A stretch of 6,376 nt of DNA from Bdellovibrionales bacterium. Its GTDB lineage: Bacteria > Bdellovibrionota > UBA1018 > CAIMNF01. The position numbers were made by a program, and so were the translations under genes. Location of the stretch: positions 1 to 6,376 of the forward strand of contig CANGWP010000122.1 of NCBI GenBank assembly GCA_947457605.1. Reading direction: 5' to 3'. Under the pieces are notes generated by a model, which saw only the letters and a list, made by a program, of their open reading frames with translations, did no database searches and was not told where the DNA came from. Positions 1 to 5,935 of the stretch are shown piece by piece (positions within the stretch are counted from its first letter, which is position 1; each line of letters opens with the position of its first letter).

Positions 1-538
1 GTATCGGCTTCCAGAGGTGCTGCCTCCCCGGGGGCACGCCATTGAAGTCAGGGTTTGTGCCGAGGATCCATCCCAGGATTTCATTCCATGCACCGGTGTG
101 ATTGATCATCTGATTTTTCCCAGTGGCCCTGGAATCCGTGTGGATCGGGGTATCGAGACCGGGCAGCGGCTCGGGACCCAGTTTGATTCGCTTTGTGCAA
201 AGCTCATTGTTCATGCCGCGACCCGTGACCTAGCAGTAAGGAAGATGCAATATGTATTGCGGGAAACGGTGATCAGCGGAGTCGGGTCAAATTTGAATTA
301 TTTAAGTGCCATTTCGATCAATCCGTCCGTGGTGGAGGGCAGGGTGAGCACCTTGTTTCTTGATAAACACTTCAAGGAATTTCATCCGAATGTCACCCCG
401 GAGGCGATCGCGCTCAGTGAAGCCTTTGAAAAGTCGGATGCATTCCGGGATTCGGGCACCGGGACCGCAAGCGCATCGGATTCAAGAGCTTTGGTGGGTT
501 CGGATTCCGCGGCTCTATGGGGACAGGTGAAATTATGA
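1..538 (+). CDS. Acyl-CoA carboxylase, biotin carboxylase subunit (C-terminal part; probable methylcrotonyl-CoA carboxylase)
   Basis: Partial gene, cut at its 5' end by the window edge and read in the frame that starts at base 2. The first GTG at 17 is only an internal codon, since the homology runs upstream of it. The product is the C-terminal domain of an ATP-grasp biotin carboxylase, which carboxylates biotin on a carrier protein using ATP and bicarbonate. Visible family signatures are GHAIEVRVCAEDP (the conserved Arg/Glu of the active-site region), FIPCTG, the FDSLCAKLI segment matching YDSMIGKLI of AccC, and the RDLAVRKM...LRETVISGV block. The last 40 or so residues are Ser/Thr/Ala-rich and unlike the family core. 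The BT and biotinyl domains normally fused in MCC/PCC alpha subunits are missing; a separate carrier gene follows, coupled through an ATGA overlap. The adjacent HMG-CoA lyase makes 3-methylcrotonyl-CoA the likely acyl substrate, but propionyl-CoA or acetyl-CoA carboxylase cannot be excluded. Confidence 0.9.
   Translation, partial: YRLPEVLPPRGHAIEVRVCAEDPSQDFIPCTGVIDHLIFPSGPGIRVDRGIETGQRLGTQFDSLCAKLIVHAATRDLAVRKMQYVLRETVISGVGSNLNYLSAISINPSVVEGRVSTLFLDKHFKEFHPNVTPEAIALSEAFEKSDAFRDSGTGTASASDSRALVGSDSAALWGQVKL
525..538 (+). promoter_or_regulatory. Ribosome binding site and ATGA stop/start overlap that sets the carrier-protein start
   Basis: An AGG core at 525-527 lies 7 bases before the ATG at 535. 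This ATG overlaps the TGA stop (536-538) of the biotin carboxylase gene, the classic arrangement for translational coupling. An in-frame ATG at 517 is also possible but has a poorer upstream context. Confidence 0.6.
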
Positions 539-1017
539 AATTCTTTTCGCGCATTTCCGGAAAAAAGTATGAATCAGGCGGAACGCGGACGCTCGATTCC
601 GGATTCCAATTCGAGCGAAGGCCCGGAGGATGGATCATCGGCACAAGAACCCATCCGGATGGGAAAGTGGAGCGGGTCCGTTTTTTCCATTCTCGCTCCA
701 AGAAGCATTTTTTCACGAAAGAGGCCGCGATTCCACCGGTTGAATTTTTTGGGGAGCGGGTTCCTGTGACGAGAAACGCATCCCAAGCGGGAGGCGGCCA
801 GGATTATAGTGCCCAGTTCCCGGGCAAGGTAAGAAAGGTGTCTGTAGGGGCAGGTGAAGAAGTAAAAGCCGGAGCTCCGCTTTTGATGGTGGAGGCCATG
901 AAGATGGAATTTGCCATCAAGGCATCGGCCGATGGTGTGGTGGTAAAGGTTCTCGTGGTAGAGGGAATGCAAATCACTCCGGGGCAGCAGCTTCTTGAGT
1001 TCGAGGAGAAAAAATGA
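535..1017 (+). CDS. Biotin carboxyl carrier protein of an acyl-CoA carboxylase
   Basis: 160 residues from the ATG at 535. The C-terminal domain (about residues 92-157) is a biotinyl/lipoyl domain with the sequence VEAMKME; Lys123 in AMKM is the biotinylation site. The preceding PGKVRKVSVGAGEEVKAG and following GVVVKVLVVEGMQITPGQQLLE are the typical hammerhead strands. It carries CO2 on biotin from the biotin carboxylase to the carboxyltransferase (beta) subunit, which is not in this window. Residues 1-80 are basic and strand-rich (FFSRISGKKYE...GWIIGTRTH...VRFFHSR) with no recognised motif. They lie where the BT linker domain sits in fused MCC/PCC alpha chains, so this may be the detached BT-like plus BCCP half of a split alpha subunit; that is inference. 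The stop is followed after 10 bases by the HMG-CoA lyase start. Confidence 0.9.
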   Translation: MKFFSRISGKKYESGGTRTLDSGFQFERRPGGWIIGTRTHPDGKVERVRFFHSRSKKHFFTKEAAIPPVEFFGERVPVTRNASQAGGGQDYSAQFPGKVRKVSVGAGEEVKAGAPLLMVEAMKMEFAIKASADGVVVKVLVVEGMQITPGQQLLEFEEKK

Positions 1018-1027
1018 GGGTTCGGCC

Positions 1028-1957
1028 ATGATGAACGATCGCATTGAGATCTTCGAGGTGGGGCCACGGGATGGATTGCAGAATGAGAAGCTCATTCTGT
1101 CCACCATGCAAAAAATTGAATTGATCAAAGGCCTGCAGTCCGCCGGAATAAAAAGGATCGAAGCGGGCGCATTCGTAAGGCCTGATCGGGTGCCCCAGAT
1201 GGCGGACTCCGAGCAGCTTCAGTCGGAGCTGAAGTCGGAATTGCCTTCGGGTGATTTCTACTATCTTGTTCCCAATTTGAAGGGCCTTGAGCGTGCGATG
1301 GCTTGCGGAGTGAAAGCGATTGCTGTCTTCACTGCAGCAAGCGAGTCCTTCAGCATGAAAAATACCGGCATGACGACAAAAGAGTCTGTCGACACCATCC
1401 GGCAGATGACCGAGGTTGCCACTCGCGCCGGGATCAAAGTCCGCGGCTATGTCTCTACGGCCTTTGGTTGTCCGTTTGAGGGACGGATCGCATCTGCCAA
1501 AGTCATTCCGGTGATTGAGCAAATGCTTTCTCTACCTCTGGAGCAGGTTTCGATTGGGGACACCATTGGGGTTGCTTCCGTCAAGGGAACGGATGAAGTG
1601 CTCAAGCCGCTCTTGAGGCAGGTGGATCCATCGAAGATTGCGGTCCATTTTCATGATACCCGGGGGACAGCTCTCGTGAATTCATTCCGCGCCTTTGAGC
1701 TCGGAGTGCGAACCATTGACTCCTCGATCGGAGGCCTTGGTGGGTGTCCATTTGCGCCGGGAGCGAGCGGCAATCTTGCGACCGAGGATCTCGTGTATTT
1801 TTTCAAGGAAATGAATGTCGAAACCGGAGTGGATTACCGAAAGCTGTGCGAAACCAGCTTGAGCCTCGCACGTGGCATGGGGGGGCGGATCTTGTCTTCT
1901 CGGGCGCTTCAAGCCTACCTTGCCAATTGCCAGAAGAATTCAATATGGGATTCATAA
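1028..1957 (+). CDS. mvaB: Hydroxymethylglutaryl-CoA lyase
   Basis: 309 residues, full length for the family. It cleaves (S)-3-hydroxy-3-methylglutaryl-CoA to acetyl-CoA and acetoacetate, the last step of leucine degradation, using a divalent metal in a TIM barrel. Seen in the sequence: EVGPRDGLQNE at residues 10-20 (catalytic Arg14 and Asp15), the VPQMADSEQL and ASESFSMKNTG blocks, GYVSTAFGCPFEGR, SIGDTIG, the metal-binding HFH (His207, His209), and the signature loop GGLGGCPFAPGASGN with catalytic Cys240 and metal ligand Asn249. All catalytic residues known from the human enzyme are present, so it should be active. The start is the ATG at 1028 (a second ATG follows directly); GAGGG at 1016-1020 serves as the ribosome binding site. 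Its 3' end overlaps the next gene by 13 bases. Confidence 0.96.
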   Translation: MMNDRIEIFEVGPRDGLQNEKLILSTMQKIELIKGLQSAGIKRIEAGAFVRPDRVPQMADSEQLQSELKSELPSGDFYYLVPNLKGLERAMACGVKAIAVFTAASESFSMKNTGMTTKESVDTIRQMTEVATRAGIKVRGYVSTAFGCPFEGRIASAKVIPVIEQMLSLPLEQVSIGDTIGVASVKGTDEVLKPLLRQVDPSKIAVHFHDTRGTALVNSFRAFELGVRTIDSSIGGLGGCPFAPGASGNLATEDLVYFFKEMNVETGVDYRKLCETSLSLARGMGGRILSSRALQAYLANCQKNSIWDS

Positions 1958-2703
1958 AAGCCGTCATTCTGGCACTCGGGCTTTTGGTTTTCGGGCTGAT
2001 TGGTTTTTTGGGAGCAACCCTTGCTCTTTTGTTGTCACCTGTTTTTCCGGGGCTTCGATTTTATTCCAATTCTTTTTTTTTGGAACCATTCGGGTGGTTT
2101 GCACGAAAAGTGGTCGGGGTGAAGCTTACCGTTTTGAACCGTGAGCGGATCCATTCTGCGCGCCCTGCGATCTTTATCGGCAATCACCAATCCGGTCTTG
2201 ATCTCGCCGTGATCGGACAATGTTGTCCGGTGCGGTCCGTGATTGTCGGCAAAAAGGAACTGAAAGTGATTCCCCTGTTTGGTTGGTTTTTCTGGATTGC
2301 GGGGAATTTGCTGATCGATCGGGCAAACAAATCGTCCGCGAAATCCGAGATTGAACGGGTGCGAAAGAAGCTCTCAGAGCGAAATCTAAACCTTGCAATC
2401 TTTCCCGAGGGAACGCGCAGCAAAACGGGGGAGATTCTTCCCTTTAAACGGGGAGCGTTTTATCTTGCAGTTTCTACCGGATACCCAATCATTCCGGTGG
2501 TTTGTTCGAACTTGCAGGGAAAGGGGATCTGGGAACAGTTCCAGCTCAAGGGCGGGAATGTGGTGATTAGCGTTCTTCCCCCGATGGAAACCGGGAATTT
2601 AAACCTTTCTGACTTAAGTTCCTTTAGTGATCAGGTGCGCAATCTCATGCTTGAAGAATACACCCGGGTGAGTGCACTTGCAGAAGATTTGGATCGGAGG
2701 TAA
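1945..2703 (+). CDS. plsC: 1-acyl-sn-glycerol-3-phosphate acyltransferase (PlsC family)
   Basis: 252 residues. Transfers an acyl chain to the sn-2 position of lysophosphatidic acid to make phosphatidic acid at the inner membrane. A long hydrophobic N-terminal segment (about residues 5-33) is the membrane anchor. The acyltransferase motif I NHQSGLD (His81, Asp86) holds the catalytic HX4D pair; KKELKVIPLFGWFFWIAG and NLLIDR follow as the second block, FPEGTRS (153-159) binds the glycerol phosphate, and PIIPVV (181-186) is the fourth block. The ATG at 1945 is chosen because an AGAAG ribosome binding site lies 8 bases upstream and the hydrophobic anchor begins right after it; the reading frame is open further upstream but inside the lyase gene. 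The 13-base overlap with the lyase suggests co-translation. Lipid synthesis has no direct link to leucine catabolism, so this may be simple co-transcription. The exact acyl acceptor is not proven. Confidence 0.92.
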   Translation: MGFIKAVILALGLLVFGLIGFLGATLALLLSPVFPGLRFYSNSFFLEPFGWFARKVVGVKLTVLNRERIHSARPAIFIGNHQSGLDLAVIGQCCPVRSVIVGKKELKVIPLFGWFFWIAGNLLIDRANKSSAKSEIERVRKKLSERNLNLAIFPEGTRSKTGEILPFKRGAFYLAVSTGYPIIPVVCSNLQGKGIWEQFQLKGGNVVISVLPPMETGNLNLSDLSSFSDQVRNLMLEEYTRVSALAEDLDRR

Positions 2704-2715
2704 ACTTCGAAGCCT

Positions 2716-3015
2716 ATGACTACTTGGGTGATTATTTCTTGGGTCTTTGTTGCAATTCTTTCTGCAATCAATGTGTTTGTTTTTTTGAAACTCAAAAAGG
2801 CATCCGAACAGATGATGAAGATGGCATTTCCGAATGCCAAGAACATGAACGATGCTCTCTCTCAAATGCAGGGCATGATGGGTGGCAAGGGTGGAATGCC
2901 GCCGAATCTTGGCGCTCTGATGGGGCAGATGAATCAACCGCAAATGCAGGCTCAGATGAAGGCTGCGATGGAAATGCTATCCAAAATGCAGCAAAACGGA
3001 CCCCGTCGTCGTTAA
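2716..3015 (+). CDS. Small membrane-anchored methionine/glutamine-rich protein, function unknown
   Basis: 99 residues that I do not recognise as a named family. The N-terminus (about residues 4-25) is a single hydrophobic membrane segment, followed by a basic stretch LKLKK, so the rest is probably cytoplasmic. The remaining 70 residues are strikingly rich in Met and Gln: 16 of 99 residues are Met, with KM, MM, QM and GM pairs spaced through a predicted amphipathic helix, a GGKGGMPPN turn in the middle, and a basic RRR end. The composition recalls the methionine-rich M domain of Ffh/SRP54, but the protein lacks the GTPase and is far shorter. It is the last gene of the operon, 12 bases after plsC. 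The ribosome binding site is weak: GAAG lies 3 bases before the ATG, while a better GGAGG at 2696-2700 is 15 bases away. Its TAA stop overlaps the convergent DTW gene. A real gene is likely because composition and placement are coherent; the role is open. Confidence 0.75.
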   Translation: MTTWVIISWVFVAILSAINVFVFLKLKKASEQMMKMAFPNAKNMNDALSQMQGMMGGKGGMPPNLGALMGQMNQPQMQAQMKAAMEMLSKMQQNGPRRR

Positions 3016-3629
3016 TTTTTTTTCAGACCTGCGGATTTCCTTGTTTCCTTGAATTTTTTCAGACTAAGCGCGAATTCCTCCTTAAGTTTTGATTCAATCG
3101 ATGAGTCAAGCCCGAGAAACCCCAAGGTCTCGGCTGCGGCTTCCACGGTGGAGACGCATTCGGGCCTGGGTTCCTTACGGATGTTTCCGTACAATGACTT
3201 TGACTTTGGAACAATGAAGATTCTCTGGGTTTTCGTAAGCCACGCATTTCTCCACCACAGGGTTTTTGCCTGTGCCCAGGTGCCATCGAGCAAAATCAAG
3301 CCTCCGATCTCGGCCTCCATTGGCGGGTCGATCGGATCGCCTTTTTTGTCGAGGTAATAGATTCCGGGAAGGGTTCCGGGGTCCACTTCCGCATTCGCCT
3401 TGGTTCCAAGATAGAGGGTGTGCCAGGCTTTTGGTTTTTGAAGTTCCTCGATTTCCTCGATTTCCCTCCAACCCTTCAGTGCATGCGGCAGGTTTTTCCA
3501 AGACAGGCCTACTTTGACTGCTGAGGGCTCAAGAAGTTCGGTAAGGATTCGGGCAGAGGAAACCTCCTGGTCCTTTCGGGACGGCTCTTGCGGGTGCTGG
3601 AGGATCAATATCGGGACCGGAATCTTCAT
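3012..3629 (-). CDS. DTW domain-containing protein, probable tRNA-uridine aminocarboxypropyltransferase
   Basis: 205 residues from the ATG at 3629. DTW proteins (E. coli TapT/YfiP, human DTWD1/2) use S-adenosylmethionine to make acp3U in tRNA. Visible signatures are ILILQHPQE (residues 7-15), SSARIL, the defining LLDGTWAQAK with D115-G116-T117-W118, and RKEPRPECVSTVEA (151-164). Unlike TapT, the protein has no N-terminal cysteine cluster: only one Cys (158) is present, so it is a short, zinc-free variant. The start is uncertain. The ATG at 3629 begins right at the domain but has no clear ribosome binding site. In-frame alternatives are ATG at 3674, ATG at 3692 and a TTG at 3722 with AAGGAG 8 bases upstream; the last two would overlap the divergent gene. 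The stop overlaps the convergent operon end by 4 bases. Confidence 0.85.
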   Translation of the reverse strand: MKIPVPILILQHPQEPSRKDQEVSSARILTELLEPSAVKVGLSWKNLPHALKGWREIEEIEELQKPKAWHTLYLGTKANAEVDPGTLPGIYYLDKKGDPIDPPMEAEIGGLILLDGTWAQAKTLWWRNAWLTKTQRIFIVPKSKSLYGNIRKEPRPECVSTVEAAAETLGFLGLDSSIESKLKEEFALSLKKFKETRKSAGLKKN

Positions 3630-3690
3630 GGGAAGTAGGAATATCGAAATCCCGCTTCTCAGTCCACTGCTCATCCGATAGGCTCGAAAC

Positions 3691-4617
3691 ATGAGTCCTG
3701 ACCAGATTTTAGAGAAGTTCAATCAAGCCGCTCCTTGGACCCGTTTTGACGAATGGACCGGAATCTGGATTGAAACCTCTACCCTGAGCACCTGCGTGCT
3801 GTTCGGGGAAGACCAGGATGCGGATTTCAAAATGTTGATCCTTCGCGGGAGCGATCCCTCGTATCGGTTTCTCCAATATCGAAGCGGAGAGTGGATCCCG
3901 GAGTTCGGGCTGGATTTCGCAACCACTGACGGTCTTCGGGTCAGCATCGTAGAGGATGAAGTGGACTCCTACCTGAGCTGCCGGCCGGGCCTCCCTCCGG
4001 ATGCCCTCAGGCTTGATGAAAAGCAGTTTCTATTCGAGGTTTTTGATGCCATCTCGTATCTCGTCGATCGATTGGATCAGGATGAGCTCCCGATGTTGGG
4101 TGAAACCGAAGAGGACTGCTATCACCTTTGGAAAGTCGCGGGAACCTGGAGAGCCGAGGTGCGCGAGTTTCCGGAAGAGCAGTTTCAGAAGTTCCAACCC
4201 ATCGAGGTCCAAGAGTCCCGCCTGAAGCGTTTGCACGCAGCCTCGTTGCCTCAGGATGGGGTGTGGGAGGCGGCGCCTTTTTTTCTGCCCGCTACCCGGT
4301 TTCAAGGCAATCAAGAGGTGTTTGTTCAGTGTGCCGCAGTCGCAGAACGAAACCTTGGTCTTTTGGGATTGGTCACTCTGGAGGCGCACGCGAGCCCCGA
4401 GCAAGAGGTCGCCGAAGCTTTGCTTGGTTCCATCGAGCAGCAAAAACGCATTCCGCAGTTTCTGATCGTAAAAGACGAGCGTCTGGCGGAGCGGATTCTT
4501 CCGGTGGTTCAGAGTTTGGGAATTCAACTCAGGATTCGAAAGCGGCTGCGCGATCTTGAGCTCATTCGGGAGGAAATGATTGAGGAATTTCCCGATGACG
4601 ATTCAGACGAGGGTTGA
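3691..4617 (+). CDS. Conserved protein of unknown function, DUF7309-like plus DUF6930-like
   Basis: 308 residues, no signal peptide or membrane segment, acidic C-terminus (PDDDSDEG); probably cytoplasmic. The N-terminal part (about residues 12-125, starting QAAPWTRFDEWTGIWIE) resembles the DUF7309 type, and the C-terminal part (about 205-300, with IPQFLIVKDERLAERILPVV and LGIQLRIRKRLRDLELIREEM) resembles DUF6930. Both assignments are from memory of family patterns and carry moderate confidence; no enzymatic motif is apparent. The start ATG at 3691 has an AGG 8 bases upstream and lies divergent to the DTW gene, 61 bases away if that gene starts at 3629. The 3' end overlaps the convergent DAC-like gene by 56 bases. 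Function is unknown, and neither neighbour gives a clear hint. Confidence 0.85.
   Translation: MSPDQILEKFNQAAPWTRFDEWTGIWIETSTLSTCVLFGEDQDADFKMLILRGSDPSYRFLQYRSGEWIPEFGLDFATTDGLRVSIVEDEVDSYLSCRPGLPPDALRLDEKQFLFEVFDAISYLVDRLDQDELPMLGETEEDCYHLWKVAGTWRAEVREFPEEQFQKFQPIEVQESRLKRLHAASLPQDGVWEAAPFFLPATRFQGNQEVFVQCAAVAERNLGLLGLVTLEAHASPEQEVAEALLGSIEQQKRIPQFLIVKDERLAERILPVVQSLGIQLRIRKRLRDLELIREEMIEEFPDDDSDEG
3731..3736 (-). promoter_or_regulatory. Possible ribosome binding site for an upstream TTG start of the DTW gene
   Basis: On the - strand AAGGAG lies 8 bases before an in-frame TTG (3722-3720), which would add 31 residues to the DTW protein. The added residues show no conserved domain, and the site lies inside the coding region of the divergent gene, so it may be chance. 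Confidence 0.25.
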
Positions 4618-5662
4618 TGGACTCATTCCTTCGGCATAGGCCATAACCATCCTGCGAGCGATAGAGGACACAACTTAGGTCCTGGTTCAAATGAGAGCAG
4701 AGAATTTCAAATGCGCGCTTTCGTGCGCCTCCTAGAACGGCCCGGACCCTGCCAGGTTCCCTGATTTCATGGACGAAGCAATTGTAGGCCAGGACTTCTC
4801 CTGAAGAATCAAAGACCGTAATGCCGTCCATGGACATCATTTTTCGAATCAACGCTCCGTAAGAACTGAGGGAAAGTGTTGCAGCTTCATCCCGGTATTT
4901 CACATATCGGTGGATCGCACGAACGAGGCCAAAAGGTTCATTCATCACCACTCCATCTCGCAAGAAATCTGGATACGCACGACCGGAAGGAACGATTGCC
5001 GCAAGGGTTCCATGGGTGAGGGAGAGCAGATCAATCGCGATGCGATGATAGAAGGACTCCATTTTGCGGCGGAGGTTCTCAGGTGCATCTTCTGTCACTG
5101 CGGCGACCCAGTGGGAAATCATCAGAGTCGGGTTTTGGGTCATTTCAAGGACCCCCGATGCATCGATGTAATGGAAGCGTCCTCCGCAGTCGCGAAGTTC
5201 AATGAGATTCTCCCCGATTTTTTGCAATCCAATGATACCAACTGTGGCTTCGTTCAGTGTCCGCAGTCGTTGAAAGCTTGATTCATGAAGAGGGAATCGA
5301 TCCGTTCGAAAGACTCCATAGTGCAAACTCTCTGATGCCTCTTCGATTCTTAGAAAAATGCCCCAATCATGACCGTTTCCAAGCGGCCCACAGACCTTAA
5401 GAAGCGTTCGAATGGTGATCGGAGAAAGTGGTCCGCTCCCGATGGGGATTGCATCGTTACCTTTGAGCGTCATAAGAAGAGTGGGTAGGTCGCGCGTGAG
5501 GAAAATCAGGGGCGCGTTTTTCACTCCTTCCTCCCGATACCCGCTGATCCCGGCAATCGTTTCCGCAAGAATGGTTGCAATCAGGTCCGGCTCGCGAAAA
5601 TTCTTCGTGTATTCTCGGGTCAGGGTTTCCAGGATAGGGCGGAAGGAAAGAACTCGATTCAT
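4562..5662 (-). CDS. Protein with a diadenylate cyclase-like (DisA_N/DAC) C-terminal domain and a putative N-terminal sensor region
   Basis: 366 residues, soluble. Residues about 215-345 follow the DAC domain pattern in order: LTHGTLAAIV (matching GALIVIE), SSYGALIRKMMSMDGITVF (matching the ELL...DGA motif, here D279-G280-I281), GEVLAYNCFV, GGARKRAFEI (matching GTRHRAA, here R314-K315-R316), and CVLYRSQDGYG (matching VVSEETG). DAC enzymes make cyclic di-AMP from two ATP. Here the DGA and RHR motifs are altered to DGI and RKR, so activity or product is uncertain. Residues 1-200 contain no motif I know; they may be the sensor region of the DACNV-type DAC proteins (family memory, not verified). 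The ATG at 5662 is the first in frame after a TGA 12 bases upstream. Its ribosome binding site is poor, since AAGGA (5683-5679) is 16 bases away. The last 18 codons overlap the convergent + gene. It lies downstream of tRNA-Ala on the same strand. Confidence 0.8.
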   Translation of the reverse strand: MNRVLSFRPILETLTREYTKNFREPDLIATILAETIAGISGYREEGVKNAPLIFLTRDLPTLLMTLKGNDAIPIGSGPLSPITIRTLLKVCGPLGNGHDWGIFLRIEEASESLHYGVFRTDRFPLHESSFQRLRTLNEATVGIIGLQKIGENLIELRDCGGRFHYIDASGVLEMTQNPTLMISHWVAAVTEDAPENLRRKMESFYHRIAIDLLSLTHGTLAAIVPSGRAYPDFLRDGVVMNEPFGLVRAIHRYVKYRDEAATLSLSSYGALIRKMMSMDGITVFDSSGEVLAYNCFVHEIREPGRVRAVLGGARKRAFEILCSHLNQDLSCVLYRSQDGYGLCRRNESINPRLNRHREIPQSFPPE

Positions 5663-5838
5663 TCGAGTGCATCAATAGTCCTTCTGCGGCCACGAGGAAA
5701 GTCAGTGTGCGCCATCCTGGCGTTCGGTGGGGAGCTCTGGTTGCGATTCTCCAAGAATTACAACACTTGAGGAGCAGGAAATTATTTTAATGCACATGGG
5801 GCAGCATTGAGGCTTTTTGCAATGGATTTCATGGAATT
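5663..5838 (-). other. Non-coding stretch between tRNA-Ala and the DAC-like gene
   Basis: 176 bases with no convincing gene. It holds a short hairpin at 5710-5722 (stem CGCCA/TGGCG, loop of 3) and an imperfect stem near 5751-5776 (CTCC-AAG pairing with CTT-GA-GGAG). Neither is followed by a T run on either strand, so neither is an obvious terminator. The stretch could be the 5' leader of the DAC-like gene if the tRNA transcript reads through. Confidence 0.4.
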
Positions 5839-5914
5839 TGGTGGAGATGCACGGATTCGAACCGAGGACCTTTTCCATGCCATGGAAACGCTCTACCAAC
5901 TGAGCTACATCCCC
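5839..5914 (-). tRNA. tRNA-Ala (anticodon GGC)
   Basis: A full 76-base cloverleaf on the - strand. The acceptor stem GGGGATG pairs with CATCTCC and includes G3-U70, the main alanine identity element. D arm GCTC/GAGC; anticodon stem TTTCC/GGAAA around loop ATGGCAT gives anticodon GGC; variable loop AGGTC; T loop TTCGAAT. The discriminator is A73 and CCA is encoded. The loop ends form A32-U38, the pair conserved in tRNA-Ala(GGC). One blemish is a U50-U64 mismatch in the T stem. It reads GCC and GCU codons. No terminator is evident downstream, so its transcript could continue toward the DAC-like gene. Confidence 0.97.
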
Positions 5915-5935
5915 ACTATTTTTGGAATTTTTGAT

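Noticed and set aside
574..1128. Long - strand frame (184 codons) opposite the carrier and lyase genes
   Set aside because: It lies antisense to two well-supported genes, has no domain and has a shadow-like composition.
974..1522. 182-codon - strand frame opposite the HMG-CoA lyase gene
   Set aside because: The lyase on the + strand has every catalytic motif; this is its antisense shadow.
3001..3024. Rho-independent terminator before the T run at 3016-3023
   Set aside because: The only hairpin is 4 bp (ACGG/CCGT) and is separated from the T run, too weak to call.
3445..3470. Short direct repeat of CTCGATTTC
   Set aside because: It just encodes the EIEEIEE stretch of the DTW protein; only two copies and no sign of a mobile or regulatory repeat.
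4030..4527. 165-codon - strand frame inside the DUF7309/DUF6930-like gene
   Set aside because: Antisense shadow without ribosome binding site or recognisable motif.
5710..5722. Hairpin CGCCA-TCC-TGGCG as a terminator for the tRNA
   Set aside because: No T run follows on either strand, and it lies over 100 bases past the tRNA.
5784..5789. TAAAAT on the - strand as a -10 box for the DAC-like gene
   Set aside because: No acceptable -35 box at 16-18 bases upstream; AT-rich chance match.
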